Positions 1-8,525 of a DNA stretch of 64,000 nucleotides are shown piece after piece. The DNA is taken from contig NZ_RAZF01000003.1 in NCBI RefSeq assembly GCF_003612555.1, forward strand, positions 1 to 64,000. Reading direction: 5' to 3'. The notes beneath the pieces are model-generated. The model had not been told where the DNA came from. It saw only the letters and a list, made by a program, of their open reading frames with translations, and ran no database searches. Position 1 is the stretch's first letter; every line of letters begins with the position of its first letter. A program made the position numbers and the translations under genes. The stretch is from Acutalibacter sp. 1XD8-33 (GTDB lineage: Bacteria > Bacillota > Clostridia > Oscillospirales > Acutalibacteraceae).

Positions 1-112
1 GGACACAACGCCAAGGGTGCGCAAGGAGAAAGCCCGGCTTCGTTGTGTCTCATGAGTTTTCTCCCATCGCGTGAAGCGCTTGTTTTGCTTCGCAAAATCC
101 GGAGAAAACTCC
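1..112. repeat. Nested inverted repeats at the left edge
   Basis: Two imperfect palindromes lie side by side. GACACAACG near base 2 pairs with CGTTGTGTC near base 42. GAGTTTTCTCC (about 54-64) pairs with GGAGAAAACTC (about 100-110), with further small hairpins inside the second loop. No coding sequence is convincing here. The left end may be cut by the window, so it could be part of a longer element or the terminator of an upstream gene. Confidence 0.45.
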
Positions 113-176
113 CTTTGGGTTTGTACTATTTATGGATATCATGTAAGGGTAAATTTCCTGTTCAAGGAGCAAGAAT

Positions 177-1913
177 ATGGACAAGCAATATGAGATATAC
201 TGGGTATGCTTCCCTCTGCGGGACAGCATGGATTCCCTCCACGGCGACCTGGCCGTAGCCCGTCGGGAGTATTTCCAAAAGGGCCGCAAGCCCGTCCGGG
301 TCTATAAGGAGCGCGCTCTTTGCGGCTTCGACGGCCAGGTGCGGGGAAAGCTCTCTGTCGGAGGCATATACTGGAAAAAGCGGGTAAAAGGATTCGGCCG
401 TCCCGTGCTGGAAGAGGCTTTCAGCCAGCGGGACGGCTGGGTGGTGGTTGTCCGGGATTTCCGGGGCGCGATTGTCAGCCGGATCTATTTTGACAGAGGC
501 CACGTCTGGCAGAGAAGCGAATATTATGAGCCCTGGGACGCCTCCACCGCCCGGGTGATTTTTCGCCCCGACAGCCAGGAGGGCGCTATTCAGCGCTGGG
601 ACTGGGATCCTGAAAAAAAGGCCTACCGCGCCCTTTCGCTCTACCCCACCCCCTATCGCTTTGGCAGCGCGGAGCAAAGCCTTGTGGACGCCCGCCTGGG
701 AACGCCGCAGCTGCTGCTGCTCACCTCTTCGGGCGAGCTGGGATTCTGTTCCCAGAAGGAGTCCCAGGCCCGTCTGGAGGCCATGGAGGAGGTCAGCACC
801 GGAACAATGGTCCTAATGCCCGCCTGGGAGGTGAAGGAGGGGGAACTGGTGGACGGCGGAGAGCCTGCCATCACCTTCCCCAGCCTGGAGGAGTACGCGA
901 AGATCCAGCCCCCTGCCCAGGAGGAGTCCACCCCGCTGATAGAGGCCGGGGATTCCGACGGGCTCTCCGAGCCTGTGGAGGATTTCTCCCCGGGAGAGGA
1001 GGACGTGCTGCCCCCCCAGATGCAGGCCGCCCTTTCTGAGGCAGGGGAGGCCGTCCGGGCGCTGCTCCAGGATTCCGGCCTGGAAGAGCCCGGCAAGGAG
1101 GAGGAAGCCTCCACCCCGGCCACGGAGATTCAGCCGGAAAAGGGGGACGCTCTCCCGCCGGCCCAGGAGGCCAAGGGGAGCGCCCAGCCCCCACAGAAAA
1201 CATCCAAAGAACCCGATTCTTTGCCTATGGAGGCGGAATCCGCCCCTGAGCCCGGCCCGGAATCCCAGCCGGGAGAGGGCTTAGAGGCCATTCTCGCCGA
1301 GGCCGCCGCGAAAGCCTCCGGAGAACTGGAGCTCCCCGGCTACACAGGGGGTATCCGAGGGGGAAAGGCCTCCGGCCGGGGTCGGGCCCAGCAGCCCGGC
1401 GGGGCCACCTCTTATGAGGGAGAGTATCTGGACGGCAAGCGCCACGGCTTCGGCTCCTATTACTATAAAGATGGCAATCTGTGCTACGCGGGCTCCTGGA
1501 AGGAGGACCGCCGGGACGGCCTGGGGGTCTCCTTCCGGGACAGCGATCACGCCCTGCATGTGGCCAACTGGCAAGAGGGCCAACCCCAGGGACTGGTCAC
1601 CCTCTTTGACAGCGAGGGGAACCTGCGCTACAGCGGCCGCATGGAAAACGGCAAAAAAGAGGGGGCCGGGGTGGTGATCAACGGCAAAGACGGCACGGTC
1701 TTTGTGGGACAGTGGTCCGGGGGCGAAGCCACAGGCCTGGGCTCCGCCTTTGACCGGGACGGGCGGCTGCTCTATTACGGCGGCTGGAAGGACGGCAAGC
1801 GCCACGGCCACGGCACGGAGTTTGACCAGACCGGCGGCGTGGTGTTCGACGGGGAATTCCGGGACGGGAACTACTATAACGGCGTGCTCTACCAGAAGTT
1901 GCAGAATCCGTAG
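177..1913 (+). CDS. MORN-repeat protein with long acidic linker
   Basis: The protein has 578 residues. Residues about 1-200 form a globular N-terminal part I do not recognise. Residues about 205-400 are a low-complexity linker rich in Glu, Pro, Ala and Ser. From about residue 413 to 570 there are six or so MORN-type repeats (YEGEYLDGKRHGFG, YAGSWKEDRRDGLG, YYGGWKDGKRHGHG, VFDGEF). MORN repeats usually form beta-hairpin ladders that bind proteins or lipids. No signal peptide or membrane segment is seen, so a cytoplasmic location is likely. The start follows a good site (CAAGGAGCAAGAAT before ATG). The TAG stop is directly followed by the T-run of a family A repeat. The function is unknown. Confidence 0.85.
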   Translation: MDKQYEIYWVCFPLRDSMDSLHGDLAVARREYFQKGRKPVRVYKERALCGFDGQVRGKLSVGGIYWKKRVKGFGRPVLEEAFSQRDGWVVVVRDFRGAIVSRIYFDRGHVWQRSEYYEPWDASTARVIFRPDSQEGAIQRWDWDPEKKAYRALSLYPTPYRFGSAEQSLVDARLGTPQLLLLTSSGELGFCSQKESQARLEAMEEVSTGTMVLMPAWEVKEGELVDGGEPAITFPSLEEYAKIQPPAQEESTPLIEAGDSDGLSEPVEDFSPGEEDVLPPQMQAALSEAGEAVRALLQDSGLEEPGKEEEASTPATEIQPEKGDALPPAQEAKGSAQPPQKTSKEPDSLPMEAESAPEPGPESQPGEGLEAILAEAAAKASGELELPGYTGGIRGGKASGRGRAQQPGGATSYEGEYLDGKRHGFGSYYYKDGNLCYAGSWKEDRRDGLGVSFRDSDHALHVANWQEGQPQGLVTLFDSEGNLRYSGRMENGKKEGAGVVINGKDGTVFVGQWSGGEATGLGSAFDRDGRLLYYGGWKDGKRHGHGTEFDQTGGVVFDGEFRDGNYYNGVLYQKLQNP

Positions 1914-2165
1914 GTTTTTTTGAAGCAATAGAAGGTCTTCGGGCGCACAAGACTTGGCAAAGCCAAGTCTGCCGCGCCCTACGGCAAGACCTTGGGGCTT
2001 TGCCCCAAACCCCACAAGGGGCCTAACGCCCCTTGACCGCGCAATGTGGTTCGTTAGGGCGCTTCCAACTAACCAGGGTAAAGTTTTCGTCCACCTTTTT
2101 CAAAAGGTGGTGGGGGTGGAGGGGGCAAAGCCCCCTCCCCGCCGGAGGCCTGCAAACACTCCCAC
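1914..2165. repeat. Family A mosaic inverted-repeat element, copy 1
   Basis: Starts with TTTTTTTGAAGCAATAGAAGG immediately after the MORN gene stop codon and ends near GGAGGCCTGCAAACACTCCC. Inside are hairpins such as CTTGGC/GCCAAG and CCACCTTTTTCAAAAGGTGG, plus a CCCCTTG...CAAGGGG module. Most of the same modules occur, in opposite orientation, in the copy at 7488-7715. No ORF is credible. Confidence 0.7.
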
Positions 2166-2179
2166 GAACACGCCCTGGC

Positions 2180-2220
2180 AAAAAGCCGGGCATTCTCCAA
2201 AAAGGAAAATGCCCGGCTCT
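2180..2220 (-). terminator. Rho-independent terminator
   Basis: On the minus strand AGCCGGGCATT pairs with AATGCCCGGCT and is followed by TTTTTG. It lies about 35 bases past the stop of the small minus-strand gene that ends at 2253. Confidence 0.8.
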
Positions 2221-2252
2221 CCCGCCGCCTTTTGTTTAACCCAGTCTCCCGC

Positions 2253-2447
2253 TCACTTGAGCATTTTTTCCATATCGCCGATGATATTCCCCACGGTGTG
2301 GATGGCCCGGCTGGCGTTCTTCTTCATATGGGCGGCCTTCTTGTGGGAACCGGACATGGCCTTGGTCCCGATGGCGGCCACCAGCCCGCCGGTGAGCAGC
2401 CCCAGTCCCACGCCCTTGGCAACGTTCATGCTCTGTTTGTACATCCC
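2253..2447 (-). CDS. Small glycine-rich hydrophobic protein (YtxH-like style)
   Basis: The protein has 64 residues starting MYKQSMNVAKG. Start chosen at 2447 because AAGGAGG sits the right distance upstream; a longer in-frame start has no such site. A short glycine-rich hydrophobic stretch (VGLGLLTGGLVAAIG) is followed by a basic, helical tail. This resembles small YtxH-type or spore-associated proteins in general style, but I cannot assign a family. It is divergent from trmL and has its own terminator. Confidence 0.7.
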   Translation of the reverse strand, partial: GMYKQSMNVAKGVGLGLLTGGLVAAIGTKAMSGSHKKAAHMKKNASRAIHTVGNIIGDMEKMLK

Positions 2448-2591
2448 GTCAATCCTCCTTAAAATAATTAGAAAATGCAACAGCCTCAACACGGTTGTCA
2501 AACTCATTTTTCCCGCCTCTTCCCCTGTTTATAATCAAAGAATGCAAAAGGTTTAAATTTACAAGAACGCCCGGCAGAAAGGAGCCTCGTT

Positions 2592-3125
2592 ATGGCAAGC
2601 CTGCACATTGTTCTGGTGGAGCCGGAAATTCCCCAGAACACCGGCAACATCGCCCGCACCTGCGCGGTGACCGGCGCTTCTCTGCACCTGGTGGGCCCCA
2701 TGGGCTTTACCCCCACAGACAGCCGCCTGCGCCATGCGGGCCTGGATTACTGGCGTTTTTTGTCGCTCCATCAATATGATAGCCTGTCCGAGTTTTTCGA
2801 AAAAAACACTGGGAATTTTTTCTTTTTCTCCACCAAAGCCCAGTGCCGACACTCAGATCTTTCCTATCCGGACAACGCCTATCTATTCTTCGGAAAGGAA
2901 TCCGCCGGGCTGCCGGAGCGCCTGCTCTTCGAAAATCCGGACCGCTGCGTGCGCATCCCCATGCTGGACGGGGCCAGAAGCCTGAACCTCTCCAACTCTG
3001 TGGCCATTGGCGTGTTCGAGGTGCTCCGCCAGTGGGATTATCCAGAGCTGGAATGCCGGGGCGAGCTGCGAAGCTACGACTGGGCCGCAGCGAAAGCCGC
3101 CCATCCCCATTCTGAGTTTTTGTAA
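2592..3125 (+). CDS. trmL: tRNA (cytidine/uridine-34 2'-O)-methyltransferase TrmL
   Basis: The protein has 177 residues, typical of the SPOUT-class TrmL family. It methylates the 2'-O of the wobble base of tRNA-Leu using S-adenosylmethionine. Family motifs are visible: NTGNIARTC near the N-terminus, LFFGKESAGLP in the middle, and the knot segment IPMLDGARSLNLSNSVAI near the C-terminus. The start is preceded by AAAGGAGCCTCGTT. Only 12 bases separate it from the next gene, so the two are probably co-transcribed. Confidence 0.95.
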   Translation: MASLHIVLVEPEIPQNTGNIARTCAVTGASLHLVGPMGFTPTDSRLRHAGLDYWRFLSLHQYDSLSEFFEKNTGNFFFFSTKAQCRHSDLSYPDNAYLFFGKESAGLPERLLFENPDRCVRIPMLDGARSLNLSNSVAIGVFEVLRQWDYPELECRGELRSYDWAAAKAAHPHSEFL

Positions 3126-3137
3126 GGAGGCCGCGCC

Positions 3138-3722
3138 ATGCCTGCAAGCTATTTCGAGGGCGAGAAGTTCCGGGGCTTGAGCTTTATAGAAGAGCGCTTC
3201 CAGGGCCTCACCCTGGTGGACTGCGCCTTTCAGGACTGCGTGTTCGAGAGCTGCGCATTCCTCCGCTGCGTGCTCACGGAATGCCGGTTTCTGAACTGCC
3301 GGATCACGGACCCCAAATGCGAATACAGCCAAGTAAAATTCCTCACCCTGGAAAACTGCTCCCTTACCGGGGTCAACTGGGGCCTTCTGTTGCCCACGGG
3401 AGGCTTTGGGGACCCCCTGGAGCGGATGGAGGCCTGCCGTCTAAAATACAATTTTTTCACTGGGATAGACCTGCGGCGCTTCTCCTTTTCCGGGACCGCC
3501 CTTCAAGGCTGCATGTTCGCGGAGTGCAATCTGATGGAAAGCAATTTCCAGAACTGCGGCCTCCACGAGACGGAGTTCTTCCGCTGCGACCTGACCGGCG
3601 CGAATTTCCGAGAGGCGGTAGGATACAAGGTGGACGTGCCCAGCTGCACGGTAAAGGGGGCGAAATTTTCCCTACCGGAAGCCGCGAATCTTCTTTATAG
3701 CCTGGGAATCCAGGTGGACTGA
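3138..3722 (+). CDS. Pentapeptide-repeat protein
   Basis: The protein has 194 residues with repeating (C/F)-x-x-(C/L/F)-x units throughout (for example FQDCVFESCAFLRC and LMESNFQNC), which form a right-handed quadrilateral beta-helix. A non-repeat break at about residues 82-100 and a C-terminal hydrophobic tail (LLYSLGIQVD) resemble the layout of Qnr/MfpA proteins, which mimic DNA and protect gyrase. Whether this one acts on gyrase cannot be read from sequence. It lies 12 bases downstream of trmL with site AGGAGGCCGCGCC. Confidence 0.85.
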   Translation: MPASYFEGEKFRGLSFIEERFQGLTLVDCAFQDCVFESCAFLRCVLTECRFLNCRITDPKCEYSQVKFLTLENCSLTGVNWGLLLPTGGFGDPLERMEACRLKYNFFTGIDLRRFSFSGTALQGCMFAECNLMESNFQNCGLHETEFFRCDLTGANFREAVGYKVDVPSCTVKGAKFSLPEAANLLYSLGIQVD

Positions 3723-3878
3723 CAAGCTGTTTTCAGCCGTAGGAAACAGCCTGTCCGCATATTTCTTCTTCCGCCAGATGGGGAAACTTGTTATCATAGG
3801 CTTATCGGTTTTGAGGGTGGCGCTCGCCGCGCTGCTACGGGAAAGCCATTGTATGGAATCTTTTTTGGAGGAATCATT

Positions 3879-4682
3879 ATGGCAGAAAATTTGAACACCC
3901 ATCCTTTAAGTCTGCAAAGACGGCTGGTGGCCTACAAAACTTACGCCGCCTGGCAGGAGGTGCCCCATGTGGCCTACCAATATGAGCCAGACGCCACGGA
4001 TTTTCTCACGGAATTTCAGAAACTGAAGGAGGACTTTTCCCATAGGGGGATCCGGCTGAGCATAAACACCGTCCTTCTGAAAGCCGTGGCCTTGGCGCTG
4101 AAGGAGGCCCCCATTCTCAATTCCCGCTTTACCTATGATCCAGAGCAGCACAACGGTGAAATCGCGGAAAATTCTCAGATCAACCTGGGCGTACCCTGGC
4201 TACTGCCCCAGGGCGGCATGATGACCCTGACCATCCGGGACGGCGGAAGACAGGACTTAGCAGGAATTGCCGGGCAGGTGGAAGCCATTCGGGAAAAGGT
4301 GGAGAAAACCGATTTTACCAAGCTCTTTATGGCCACAGCCAGGCCGGAGTTTCCCTTCGACCCAGGAGAGGGCCTCTCCCCCGCGGATATTGAGGGCGGC
4401 ACAGTCACTGTCTCCAATATCGGCTCCATCTGCAAAAGCCCCGGGCAGTTCGCCCTGCTGGAAATCCTTCCGCCCCAGGTCTTTGCCGCGGGCATTTCCG
4501 CTATACAGGAACGCCCCGGCGTATATGTGAATGACGCGGGCGAAAAGGTTCTGGGCATACGAAAAATTCTGCCTATGTGCCTGGTTTTCGATCACAGGGT
4601 GCTGGACTTCAGCGACCTTGTGCCCTTTGTCTCCCGGCTGGACCGGCTCTTCCAGGATCCCCAGGAGATCTTTTCCTGGTAA
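3879..4682 (+). CDS. Stand-alone 2-oxoacid dehydrogenase E2-type acyltransferase
   Basis: The protein has 267 residues and corresponds only to the catalytic domain of E2 (CAT-like fold). No lipoyl or peripheral-subunit-binding domain is present. The catalytic histidine motif is seen as DHRVLDF near residue 240, where the usual HxxxDG has Phe in place of Gly. The segment TVSNIG and the final SRLDRLFQDP helix are typical of the family. No E1 or E3 genes are nearby, so it is probably not part of a dehydrogenase complex; the acyl substrate is unknown. Start at 3879 is supported by TTTTTGGAGGAATCATT; an upstream TTG is less likely. Confidence 0.85.
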   Translation: MAENLNTHPLSLQRRLVAYKTYAAWQEVPHVAYQYEPDATDFLTEFQKLKEDFSHRGIRLSINTVLLKAVALALKEAPILNSRFTYDPEQHNGEIAENSQINLGVPWLLPQGGMMTLTIRDGGRQDLAGIAGQVEAIREKVEKTDFTKLFMATARPEFPFDPGEGLSPADIEGGTVTVSNIGSICKSPGQFALLEILPPQVFAAGISAIQERPGVYVNDAGEKVLGIRKILPMCLVFDHRVLDFSDLVPFVSRLDRLFQDPQEIFSW

Positions 4683-4695
4683 AAATTTTAAGAAA

Positions 4696-4734
4696 GCGGC
4701 TCTTTTCCGCAAAGTTTTGCTTGAAAAGAGCCGC
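4696..4734 (+). terminator. Strong hairpin downstream of the E2-like gene
   Basis: GCGGCTCTTTTC pairs perfectly with GAAAAGAGCCGC (12 bp). Only a weak T-run (AGTTTGTT) follows, so it is a probable terminator. Its right arm overlaps the proposed -35 box of pgk. Confidence 0.6.
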
Positions 4735-4749
4735 AGTTTGTTATACAAT
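4721..4749 (+). promoter_or_regulatory. Putative sigma-A promoter of pgk
   Basis: TTGAAA, a 17-base spacer, then TACAAT (4744-4749). The transcript would start about 55 bases before the pgk start codon. The -35 lies inside the preceding hairpin. Confidence 0.5.
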
Positions 4750-4810
4750 ATTTGGTAGTAGTGCGCGTGTTTTTGCCACTGGATTTCTATGATGAAGGAG
4801 TGCTCCCAAA

Positions 4811-6109
4811 ATGAATTATCTCAACAAAAAGACCGTTGAAGACATTGACGTTTCCGGAAAGCGGGTTCTGGTCCGCTGCGACTTTAACGTCCCCATGAAG
4901 GACGGCGCCATCACCGACACCAAGCGGATCGTCGGCGCGCTGCCTACTGTGAAGTACCTCAGCGACCACGGCGCGAAGGTCATTCTCTGCTCCCACATGG
5001 GCCGTCCCCACAATATCTTCAACGATACCGTAAAGCTGGACAAGAAGGAGAAGAAAAAGGTGGAGGCCCTGCCCGAGGCCGAGCAGGCCGAGGCCACCGC
5101 TAAATTCCTGGAGGCCGCCAAGGGCGACGTGGAGAAATTCTCCCTGGCCCCTGTGGCCGCCGAACTGGGCAAGCTGCTGGGCAAGAAGGTCGTCATGGCC
5201 AAGGACGTGATCGGCCCCGACGCCAAGGCGAAAGCCGCCGCCCTCAATGACGGCGACGTGATGATCATCGAGAACATCCGCTTCCACTCCGAGGAGACCA
5301 AGAACGACCCCGAGTTCGCCAAGGAGCTGGCCTCCATGGCCGACATCTATGTAAACGACGCCTTCGGCACCGCCCACCGCGCCCATGCCTCCACCGAGGG
5401 CGTCAGCCACTATCTGCCCGCCGTGTGCGGCTACCTGATTCAGAAGGAAATCACCGTCATGGGCGGAGCTCTCACCGAGCCCAAGCGCCCCTTTGTGGCC
5501 ATTCTGGGCGGTGCGAAAGTCTCCGACAAGATCGGCGTCATCGACAACCTGCTCTCCAAGGTGGACACCCTGATCATCGGCGGCGGCATGGCTTACACCT
5601 TCTTCCGGGCCCAGGGGCACACCATCGGCACCTCCCTGTGCGAAGAGGATAAGATCGACCTGGCCAAGGCCACCCTGGAGAAGGCCGAGAAGGCCGGCGT
5701 AAAGTTCCTGCTGCCCGTTGACACCAAAGTGGGCAAGGAGTTCGCCCCGGACACCGAGAGCCAGGTGGTGGATTCCACCGCCATTCCCGACGGCTGGATG
5801 GGTCTGGACATCGGCCCCAAGACCATCGAGCTGTTCAGCGACGCCGTGAAGGGCGCGGGCACTGTGGTCTGGAACGGCCCCATGGGCGTCTCCGAGTGGG
5901 ATAATTTCGCCAAGGGCACCATCGGCGTGGCCAACGCCGTGGCCGAGAGCGGCGCCATCTCCATCATCGGCGGCGGCGATTCCGCGGCGGCTGTGGAGAA
6001 GCTGGGCTTTGCGGACAAGATGACCCATATCTCCACCGGCGGCGGCGCCTCTTTGGAATTCCTGGAGGGCAAGGTGCTGCCCGGCATCGCCTGCCTCAAC
6101 GAGAAATAA
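4811..6109 (+). CDS. pgk: Phosphoglycerate kinase
   Basis: Transfers phosphate from 1,3-bisphosphoglycerate to ADP in glycolysis. The 432-residue protein shows RCDFNVP near residue 22, the HMGRP substrate loop near 62, [16 protein letters not shown], the [13 protein letters not shown] nucleotide site and the [15 protein letters not shown]-terminal signature. It is about 30-35 residues longer than a usual bacterial enzyme of 395-400. The extra length is a charged segment at about residues 67-109, between HMGRP and SLAPVA. It heads a glycolytic cluster with tpiA and gpmI, followed by its own terminator. Confidence 0.98.
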   Translation: MNYLNKKTVEDIDVSGKRVLVRCDFNVPMKDGAITDTKRIVGALPTVKYLSDHGAKVILCSHMGRPHNIFNDTVKLDKKEKKKVEALPEAEQAEATAKFLEAAKGDVEKFSLAPVAAELGKLLGKKVVMAKDVIGPDAKAKAAALNDGDVMIIENIRFHSEETKNDPEFAKELASMADIYVNDAFGTAHRAHASTEGVSHYLPAVCGYLIQKEITVMGGALTEPKRPFVAILGGAKVSDKIGVIDNLLSKVDTLIIGGGMAYTFFRAQGHTIGTSLCEEDKIDLAKATLEKAEKAGVKFLLPVDTKVGKEFAPDTESQVVDSTAIPDGWMGLDIGPKTIELFSDAVKGAGTVVWNGPMGVSEWDNFAKGTIGVANAVAESGAISIIGGGDSAAAVEKLGFADKMTHISTGGGASLEFLEGKVLPGIACLNEK

Positions 6110-6123
6110 TTGGCTATCTGGGA

Positions 6124-6150
6124 GGGCGGGGGTATCTCCGCCCTTTCTTT
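6124..6150 (+). terminator. Terminator after pgk
   Basis: GGGCGG pairs with CCGCCC and is followed by TTTCTTTT, 15 bases past the pgk stop. The next small ORF starts just beyond it. Confidence 0.75.
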
Positions 6151-6167
6151 TGAAAGAAGGGATTGCT

Positions 6168-6311
6168 ATGGGAGACAAAGTTTTCGGCGCGTTTCTTCGG
6201 CTGATCATCACCCAGCTGAAACGGATCCGCGCCCAGCGGGATCCATCTGAGAAAGACAAACTTCTGAAAGAGCTGATCGAGGACCTGGAAGAGACCAACA
6301 TGCTTGACTAG
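6168..6311 (+). CDS. Small 47-residue protein downstream of pgk
   Basis: Starts MGDKVFGAFLRLIITQ and ends EDLEETNMLD. It has a good ribosome site (GAAAGAAGGGATTGCT), an amphipathic first half with basic residues, and an acidic helical second half. I do not recognise a family. Its position between the pgk terminator and tpiA, GC-rich codon use like its neighbours, and the start signal support a real gene, but 47 residues is short. Confidence 0.55.
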   Translation: MGDKVFGAFLRLIITQLKRIRAQRDPSEKDKLLKELIEDLEETNMLD

Positions 6312-6325
6312 GGAGTGGCTAAATC

Positions 6326-6518
6326 ACGCATTTTTTGAAGTAGTAGGGGGCCTTCGTCGGCACAGAGACGCCGACTCTGGCAAGACTGTGGGACATTGCT
6401 GAGGCACATCCTATCACTTTTGAAAAAGTGGACAAAACTTTTACCCTGGACGGCTTTGGCTGATCCAGCGGGCCGTCCTTTGGCCCGAAGGCTTTCCATT
6501 ACTTCAAAAAACGTGCGC
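6326..6518. repeat. Family A element, copy 2
   Basis: Ends are imperfect inverted repeats: GCATTTTTTGAAGTAGTAGG on the left and CCATTACTTCAAAAAACGTG on the right, each followed inwards by GGCCTTCG or its complement. It carries the CACTTTTGAAAAAGTG hairpin module. It is the clearest copy for seeing the terminal repeats. It lies 15 bases past the small ORF stop. Confidence 0.75.
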
Positions 6519-6567
6519 TTTGGACACGCCCCTTAACTAAACCAATTTAAATGGAGGACAAAGCACT

Positions 6568-7338
6568 ATGAATAAAGAACTGCGCAAGGCCGTGATCGCC
6601 GGCAACTGGAAGATGAATAAGACCCCCCAGGAGGCCAAGGAGCTCATTGCCGCCATCGCCCCCCTGGTGAAGGACGCGGGCTGCGACGTGGTGGCCTGCA
6701 CCCCCTTTGTGGACCTGAGCGCCGCCCAGGAGGCTGCCGCCGGCACCAACATCCAGATCGGCGCGGAGAACTGCCACTGGGCCAAGTCCGGGGCCTTCAC
6801 CGGGGAGATTTCCGCCGAGATGCTCAGCGCCATGGGCGTGAAGATCGTTATCATCGGCCACAGTGAGCGCCGCCAGTACTTCGGCGAGACGGACGTCACC
6901 GTCCATGACCGGGTGCGGGCCGCCCTGGACGCTGGCCTCACCGTGATCCTCTGCGTGGGCGAGACTCTGGAGCAGCGGGAGCAGGGCATCACCAATGAGC
7001 TCTGCGCCATGCAGACCAAGATCGCCCTGGGCGGCGTGTCCGCCGAGGAGCTGAAGCGGGTGATCATCGCCTACGAGCCCGTGTGGGCCATTGGCACCGG
7101 CAAGACCGCCACAGCCGAGCAGGCCAACGAGGTCTGCGCCGCCATCCGCCAGACCATCAAGGAAATCTACGACTGCGCCGCCGGCGACGGCATCACCATC
7201 CAGTACGGCGGCTCCATGAATGCTGCGAACGCCGCCGAGCTGCTGGCCCAGCCCGATGTGGACGGCGGCCTCATCGGCGGGGCCTCCCTGAAGCCCGCCG
7301 ACTTCGCCGCCATTGTGGAGGCCGCGACCAAGGGCTAA
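6568..7338 (+). CDS. tpiA: Triosephosphate isomerase
   Basis: Interconverts dihydroxyacetone phosphate and glyceraldehyde 3-phosphate. At 256 residues it has the usual length. The catalytic lysine is in GNWKMNK near residue 13, the electrophilic histidine in IGHSERR, the catalytic glutamate in AYEPVWAIGTGKTAT with the flexible loop, and the phosphate-binding YGGSM near the C-terminus. Start site ATGGAGGACAAAGCACT precedes ATG. It sits between pgk and gpmI in a lower-glycolysis cluster. Confidence 0.98.
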   Translation: MNKELRKAVIAGNWKMNKTPQEAKELIAAIAPLVKDAGCDVVACTPFVDLSAAQEAAAGTNIQIGAENCHWAKSGAFTGEISAEMLSAMGVKIVIIGHSERRQYFGETDVTVHDRVRAALDAGLTVILCVGETLEQREQGITNELCAMQTKIALGGVSAEELKRVIIAYEPVWAIGTGKTATAEQANEVCAAIRQTIKEIYDCAAGDGITIQYGGSMNAANAAELLAQPDVDGGLIGGASLKPADFAAIVEAATKG

Positions 7339-7487
7339 ATCCCCCTGAAAGCCGAGGTGGCCTTTTTGGCACATATTCGAGATATCTGCCCGGTGCGGAG
7401 TTTTTCCGGCGCCTGCACTGGGCTGAAAGCACGGAGGGCCTAGTCCCCCGCCCGTTCCGCCGGAAATTCTGCACCGGAAATTGAGTA

Positions 7488-7715
7488 TTTTTTGAGAGTG
7501 ATGATGGCCTCTGGCAGGGAGGGGCTTCGCCCCCTCCACCCCCACCACCTTTTGAAAAAGGTGGACGAAAACTTTACCCTGGCTAGCTGTGTGGGATAAA
7601 TCCTGACATGTTGCGCGGTCAAGGGGCGTTAGGCCCCTTGCGAGGTGTGGAGCAGAGCTCCACGACCTTGCCGCAGTGCGAAGCACGGAGGCCACACAGT
7701 ATTACTCTCAAAAAT
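7488..7715. repeat. Family A element, copy 3
   Basis: Bounded by TTTTTTGAGAGTGATGATGGCC and GGCCACACAGTATTACTCTC, which are inverted repeats of each other. Internal modules include CCACCTTTTGAAAAAGGTGG, GTCAAGGGGCGTTAGGCCCCTTG and GTGGAGCAGAGCTCCAC. Arrangement is roughly the reverse of copy 1. It starts about 150 bases after tpiA; the stretch between 7339 and 7487 holds no clear feature. Confidence 0.8.
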
Positions 7716-7757
7716 ATAACAAAACTTATATAATACTGAATGAAGGAGCAGAATAAT

Positions 7758-8525
7758 ATGAACAAGTCTTTTGAAGAAATCTGGAAAGCCGAAGAGCGCG
7801 CCGCCCGGATCCACGGCTGGGATTTTTCCCATCTGGACGGGCGCTACACGGAGGAGACGGACCTGCCCTGGGACTTCCGGGCCCTCATCGAGGAATATCT
7901 GCGCCCAGATCACCGGCTGCTGGACATGGACACCGGCGGCGGGGAATTCCTCCTGAGCCTGGGGCACCCCTATGGGCTCACCAGCGCCACGGAGGGATAT
8001 CCCCCCAACGCCGCCCTCTGCCGGGAGACCCTCTCCCCTCTGGGGGTGGATTTCCGCGAGGCAGACTGCCTGGAGCCCCTGCCCTTTGAGGACGGCCGGT
8101 TTGACGTGGTCATAAACCGCCACGGCGACTTTGTGCCGGAGGAGCTCTTCCGGGTTCTGAGGCCCGGCGGTGTGTTCCTCACCCAGCAGGTGGGGAGCAA
8201 AAACGACCGGGAGCTGGTGGAGCTGCTGCTGCCCGGCGAGCCGCCCCCCTTCCCCGAAAATCATCTGGAGGAGCAGCGCCGCCGCTTTCAGCGGGCCGGC
8301 TTCGTCATTCTTCGGGGAGATGGGGCCTTCCGCCCCATCCGGTTCTTCGACGTGGGGGCTCTGGTGTGGTTCGCCCGGGTGATCCCTTGGGAGTTCCCCG
8401 GATTCTCCGTGGAGCGCTGCCTGCCCCGGCTGGAAGAGGCCCAGAGGCTTCTGGAGCGGGACGGCTGTGTGGAGGGAACTATCCACCGGTACTTGATCGT
8501 CGCCCAAAAGCCCCCGCTTTCCTAG
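7758..8525 (+). CDS. Class I SAM-dependent methyltransferase
   Basis: The protein has 255 residues with a Rossmann-type SAM site: motif I appears as LLDMDTGGGEFL near residue 55-66, an acidic motif (READCLEPLPFEDGRFDVV) follows at about 95-112, and motif IV/post-IV as LRPGGVFLTQQ. The substrate cannot be deduced. Start placed at 7758 (MNKSFEEIWK) after GAAGGAGCAGAATAAT, rather than an in-frame ATG six codons earlier that overlaps that site. It lies between tpiA and gpmI with repeats on both sides and is probably transcribed on its own. Confidence 0.88.
   Translation: MNKSFEEIWKAEERAARIHGWDFSHLDGRYTEETDLPWDFRALIEEYLRPDHRLLDMDTGGGEFLLSLGHPYGLTSATEGYPPNAALCRETLSPLGVDFREADCLEPLPFEDGRFDVVINRHGDFVPEELFRVLRPGGVFLTQQVGSKNDRELVELLLPGEPPPFPENHLEEQRRRFQRAGFVILRGDGAFRPIRFFDVGALVWFARVIPWEFPGFSVERCLPRLEEAQRLLERDGCVEGTIHRYLIVAQKPPLS

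Noticed and set aside
3879-4682. Part of a pyruvate or branched-chain dehydrogenase complex
   Set aside because: No lipoyl domain, and no E1 or E3 gene adjacent; only the acyltransferase fold is present.
4787-6301. A 504-codon open frame on the minus strand over pgk, and similar long frames opposite gpmI (507), the M18 gene (491) and TsaC/CoaE-prfA (672)
   Set aside because: They are mirror images of strongly biased GC-rich codons in proven genes, have low-complexity composition, lack ribosome sites and match no family.
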